NCBI GenBank assembly: GCA_012295275.1
Contig: CM022668.1
Span: 916,637-928,136, forward strand
Source of the DNA: Chrysomallon squamiferum
Lineage: Eukaryota > Mollusca > Gastropoda > Neomphalida > Peltospiridae
Length of the DNA stretch: 11,500 nt
Direction: 5' to 3'
Positions 8,094 through 11,500 of this stretch are shown here, piece by piece. A program made the position numbers and the translations under genes. How positions within the stretch are numbered: position 1 is the first letter of the stretch; each line of letters starts with the position of its first letter. The notes beneath the pieces were generated by a model. That model was not told the origin of the DNA. It saw only the letters and a list, made by a program, of their open reading frames with translations, and did not search any database.

Positions 8094-8285
8094 GTACACC
8101 TGAGGTGATATGGTCAAAAGAAGGTGTGAAACTTCACAGTGACAGTCATGTACGTGTGTATGAGTCTGACGGGTGTCATTACCTGGAGATTCCTTGTGCC
8201 TCCATTCTCGACTCTGGAGAGTATCAGTGCACCGCTGTCAATGACCAAGGAAATGTCTCCTGCCATCTTGTTCTTAGAGTTGAAG
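8094..8285 (+). CDS. Exon: second half of Ig3
   Basis: A 192-nt exon, phase 1 on both sides, between tgttttaag and GAAG|GTTTGA. It encodes TPEVIWSKEGVKL (C strand with core Trp), CHYLEIPCAS (E strand) and LDSGEYQCTAVNDQG (F strand with the canonical second cysteine), then the G strand CHLVLRVEG. The domain carries three extra cysteines (DGCHY, IPCAS, VSCHL) beyond the canonical pair. The BC turn is shorter than in Ig1 and Ig2. Being symmetric, this exon could be skipped without a frame change, but that would destroy Ig3. If the donor were not used, the frame would read on for about ten hydrophobic residues to a stop at 8315-8317. Confidence 0.88.
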
Positions 8286-8946
8286 GTTTGATTTTTATTA
8301 TAACTAACCAAATTTAGTCAATCTAGATGTGTATGGTACAAAGAATAATTAAGATGATGTGTATAGGTTATTTACATCACTGTAAAAGTGTTAGTAAATT
8401 AATATTTCTACAAAATCTTTTCATTATTAATAAAGAAATGTTTCTATAAAATGTTGTGTTTATTAAAGAAATTTTTAATTAATGAATATTTTTAATGTAA
8501 AAGAACCTTGAGTGTGAGGAAATATCTGTATACAAATTCCTCAGTGTTAATAAAGGAACAGTTCAGTAAAATTTCCTGAGATTAATTAACTGATATTTCT
8601 ATAAAATCTCCTATATTCTCTTTATAAAAGAATATTTCTGTTCTCAGTGTTTTATAAAAGAATATTTCTGTTCTCAGTGTTTTATAAAAGAATATTTCTG
8701 TTCTCAGTGTTTTATAAAGGAATATTTCTATATACATAATATTCTCAATTTTTTTTATAAAGAACATTTTTTGTGTGGATATTCTCAGTTTTTTATCAAG
8801 GAATATTTTCATATAGTGATCTGTTTTAAAAAATATGTTCAGTTAAATAGTTTTGATAGAAATCCTCTGTGTTTGATCAAGAATGGTTCAAAGATAAGTG
8901 GTCTGTGTCTGCTAAGGAATGCTTCTATGAAACGTTCTTCTTTCAG
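8286..8946 (+). other. Intron 5
   Basis: GT-AG intron of 661 nt, phase 1, bounded by GTTTGA and a strong acceptor gttcttctttcag. Much of it, from about 8390 to 8800 and perhaps to the acceptor, is built from a decayed ~30-bp repeat (see the separate entry). Reading frames on either strand in it are repeat artefacts. Confidence 0.85.
8621..8730. repeat. 30-bp minisatellite core in intron 5
   Basis: The 30-bp unit ttctcagtgttttataaaag + aatatttctg is present at 8641-8670 and 8671-8700, then with two changes at 8701-8730, preceded by a partial copy from 8621. More degenerate relatives (cagtgttaataaagga near 8542, attctcagttttttatcaag near 8780) lie on both sides. Confidence 0.92.
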
Positions 8947-9125
8947 CGGATTCCAGTGGCCTGTCAGCAGGAGAAGAACAAAGAACAGTTCTGTCACTGC
9001 AGGCGTCAGAACGTTCTGACACTGACGTTAGTGCCACAGTGCGATATATGAAGCTTGTGGCTGCCATGGCAGCATTCTCACTTGTAGCATTTGGCATTAA
9101 CAAAGCTGTGCAGCATTTCAAATGA
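8947..9125 (+). CDS. Terminal exon: linker and hydrophobic C-terminal tail (putative tail anchor)
   Basis: After a strong acceptor (gttcttctttcag) the exon completes an Ala codon and encodes 58 residues to TGA at 9123-9125. It begins DSSGLSAGEEQRTVLSLQ, continues with a short polar stretch (SERSDTDVSATV), and ends in a basic-flanked hydrophobic segment: RYMK, then LVAAMAAFSLVAFGI, then NKAVQHFK. About 15-18 nonpolar residues followed by only eight polar, positively charged residues is the layout of a tail-anchored membrane protein. A short, moderately hydrophobic span with basic residues on both sides resembles mitochondrial outer-membrane anchors more than the longer, more hydrophobic ER ones; this is inference. 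Other frames over this exon are longer but do not join the Ig frame. Confidence is high for the exon and moderate for membrane insertion. Confidence 0.82.
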
Positions 9126-9395
9126 AAACAAAATTTGCATGATATGCTTATGAAAGTTGTTTTAATACAAGCATGTTGCTGATCTTTCACTGTTTGTGTT
9201 AACTGAAACTGTTACATTTTTGGCATGTTTACACAGGGTAACCAGAAATATTCACTGGGCATTATAACCACTGATTTCTGAATTTTCACTAAACTGATTT
9301 TAAATTACTTATTACAGCATTATAAAAACTAAAGTCTTGTATATAAAATAACACAACTACTGCCAATTTCAAATAAAATCAGTTACATGTGAACC
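9126..9395 (+). other. 3' untranslated region (end approximate)
   Basis: Noncoding sequence from the TGA to the expected cleavage site, some 10-25 nt after the AATAAA at 9372. It is AT-rich, with no reading frame of note. The end is inferred from the signal and the T-rich element downstream. Confidence 0.6.
9372..9377 (+). terminator. Polyadenylation signal AATAAA
   Basis: A canonical AATAAA about 250 nt after the stop codon, followed by a 19-nt T run at 9398-9416 that can serve as the downstream U-rich element. Spacing suits cleavage near 9385-9397. Confidence 0.65.
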
Positions 9396-9397
9396 TA

Positions 9398-10565
<1,168 letters not shown>

Positions 10566-10861
10566 ACTTAATTTGCCAGGCTTATTACAAAATGTGAAAT
10601 GTCATCCACCAAGCAAAAGTTAACAAAACATATTTGAATCACTGATATTTTAACATTTCTAAATATATACACATTTACATCTAATCATATTTTATCATGT
10701 ATTTTGATGTTTACATATTATAATATTTTTATAACAATATACAAGATTATTAAAAAAATGTTACCGAAATCTGCATGTTTTTATTTTTTAATTTTTATAT
10801 TAAATGTAGATAATAATAGATATCTCTACTCTGTAGTCTGAACAAATGATCACACCAGAAA

Positions 10862-11075
10862 CAAGATGTGGCCAAGTGGTTAGAACAGTTGTTTTGAGGT
10901 TTCTCATTTCAATCAGACTGGTTTATCAAAGACAGCAAGCACTTTTCAGTGATACCCCAGGATGCTGTTTTCTGTTCAAGCCAATGTCCCACATGAGTTG
11001 CTTTACACACTTTAGGAAGATGTACATTAAAAAAGTGTTGGTGCTAATAGATAAAAATAGAGAGGCTACAGAAAG
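10862..11075 (+). mobile_element. Candidate tRNA-derived SINE (limits approximate)
   Basis: A perfect fit to the tRNA A box, TGGCCAAGTGG, lies at 10869-10879, followed by the GTTAGAAC expected of a tRNA D arm. About 36 nt further on is a degenerate B-box-like catttcaatca (10905-10915; consensus GGTTCRANNCC). The stretch is less AT-rich than its surroundings and continues for some 150 nt of unrelated body. This is the head-plus-body layout of a SINE. The B box is poor, no clear tail or target-site duplication is seen, and it is not a functional tRNA gene. The 81-residue frame over it is not a gene. Confidence 0.5.
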
Positions 11076-11259
11076 CTTCTTCCCAAATTAAAAATTATTT
11101 TTTTACATATATCTTTCATTATTAATTTCACTATTAAAAGTGCTAAAAACCAGAATTTTTAATATATCCATTGTTAACTTTCATACATAGAAAGGTTAAT
11201 TTGTATCTCTATACTAATAGAATTAGATATTTTTAAAGTCTTTAATGATGATAGCAATG

Positions 11260-11320
<61 letters not shown>
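11260..11320. repeat. (ATT)n microsatellite
   Basis: About 20 uninterrupted ATT units. The DNA on either side is AT-rich noncoding sequence. Confidence 0.97.
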
Positions 11321-11321
<1 letters not shown>

Positions 11322-11500
11322 ATTTATTGTATGAAAAAACAGATTCCTGTATAAACTTTTAGAAATTCGTTACCTTCCATAGCTAGACTGAGAAAACAGT
11401 TGTTTTTTAAACCCTGTCCATATGATAGTTTATTTATTCAAATATAGTTTGATATTTATGTAGCATCCATACATTTAGCACTCCCAGTATGTAGTATCTG

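Larger units (their letters stand above)
636..9125 (+). other. Gene model: 3' part of a tail-anchored Ig-repeat (titin/obscurin-class) protein
   Basis: The spliced model joins 636-919, 1466-4465, 6865-7102, 7541-7638, 8094-8285 and 8947-9125. Coding length is 3991 nt; after the one base that completes an upstream codon this is exactly 1330 codons including TGA. Phases agree at all five junctions: A+GT (Ser), G+GA (Gly), GG+T (Gly), G+GT (Gly) and G+CG (Ala). Two junctions fall inside Ig domains and rebuild the normal Ig consensus, which is strong support. Domain order is Ig1, acidic disordered segment, Ig2, Ig3, linker, hydrophobic tail. I-set Ig arrays of this kind are typical of giant muscle or cytoskeletal proteins (titin, twitchin, obscurin/UNC-89, palladin families). 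No kinase, Fn3, SH3 or RhoGEF domain is visible here, so I give no orthologue. The 5' end is outside the window. Confidence 0.85.

Noticed and set aside
8582-8812. Minus-strand frame with repeated FFYKTLRTEI peptides
   Set aside because: The 30-bp minisatellite is a multiple of three and so produces a repeating peptide by arithmetic; it lies within an intron.
8771-9190. Longer frames over the last exon (plus 8771-9019 and 8869-9051; minus 8912-9190)
   Set aside because: They do not join the Ig frame. The shorter frame from 8947 does, after a strong acceptor, and ends at a stop followed by a poly(A) signal.
10869-10920. A functional tRNA gene
   Set aside because: The A box is good but the B box is degenerate and no cloverleaf with an acceptor stem can be drawn.
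10846-11091. 81-residue plus-strand frame
   Set aside because: It overlaps the SINE candidate, begins upstream of the A box and has no recognisable domain.

Overview
This is a eukaryotic window, AT-rich and intron-bearing, with long (TG)n/(AC)n and (ATT)n microsatellites, GACA/GATA tetranucleotide tracts, a FLYWCH-bearing DNA transposon remnant and a tRNA-like SINE candidate. That repeat set and the titin-type Ig domains suggest an invertebrate. A mollusc, perhaps a cephalopod, is my best guess, but no sequence here proves the taxon.

The window holds the 3' end of one plus-strand gene, read as six exons (636-919, 1466-4465, 6865-7102, 7541-7638, 8094-8285, 8947-9125). All five introns are GT-AG, every split codon closes in phase, and the joined frame runs without a stop for 1329 codons to a TGA at 9123-9125. 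The product is a large, probably intracellular, titin/obscurin-class protein. In order it has an I-set Ig domain, a roughly 970-residue Glu/Ser/Thr-rich and probably disordered segment from a single 3000-nt exon, a second Ig domain without the usual cysteine pair, a third Ig domain with it, a Ser/Glu-rich linker, and a short hydrophobic C-terminal segment that looks like a tail anchor. The 5' part of the gene lies outside the window. I cannot name the orthologue.

Layout: 1-635 is mostly intron, with a doubtful exon end at 2-28 and a 57-bp tandem duplication carrying a splice-acceptor-like motif. 920-1465 is a plain intron. 4466-6864 is a long intron with a duplicated compound (TG)n block and a decayed Mutator/Phantom-like element carrying a broken FLYWCH finger. 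7103-7540 is a plain intron. 7639-8093 is an intron with degenerate GACA/GATA repeats. 8286-8946 is an intron with an old ~30-bp minisatellite. 9126 to about 9395 is the 3' UTR with an AATAAA signal. 9400-11500 appears intergenic, with (AC)n, a SINE candidate and (ATT)n.

The observations most worth following are the tail anchor on an Ig-repeat protein, a 22-residue internal repeat inside the acidic segment, the duplicated microexon candidate and the intronic transposon. I see no new multi-gene system.
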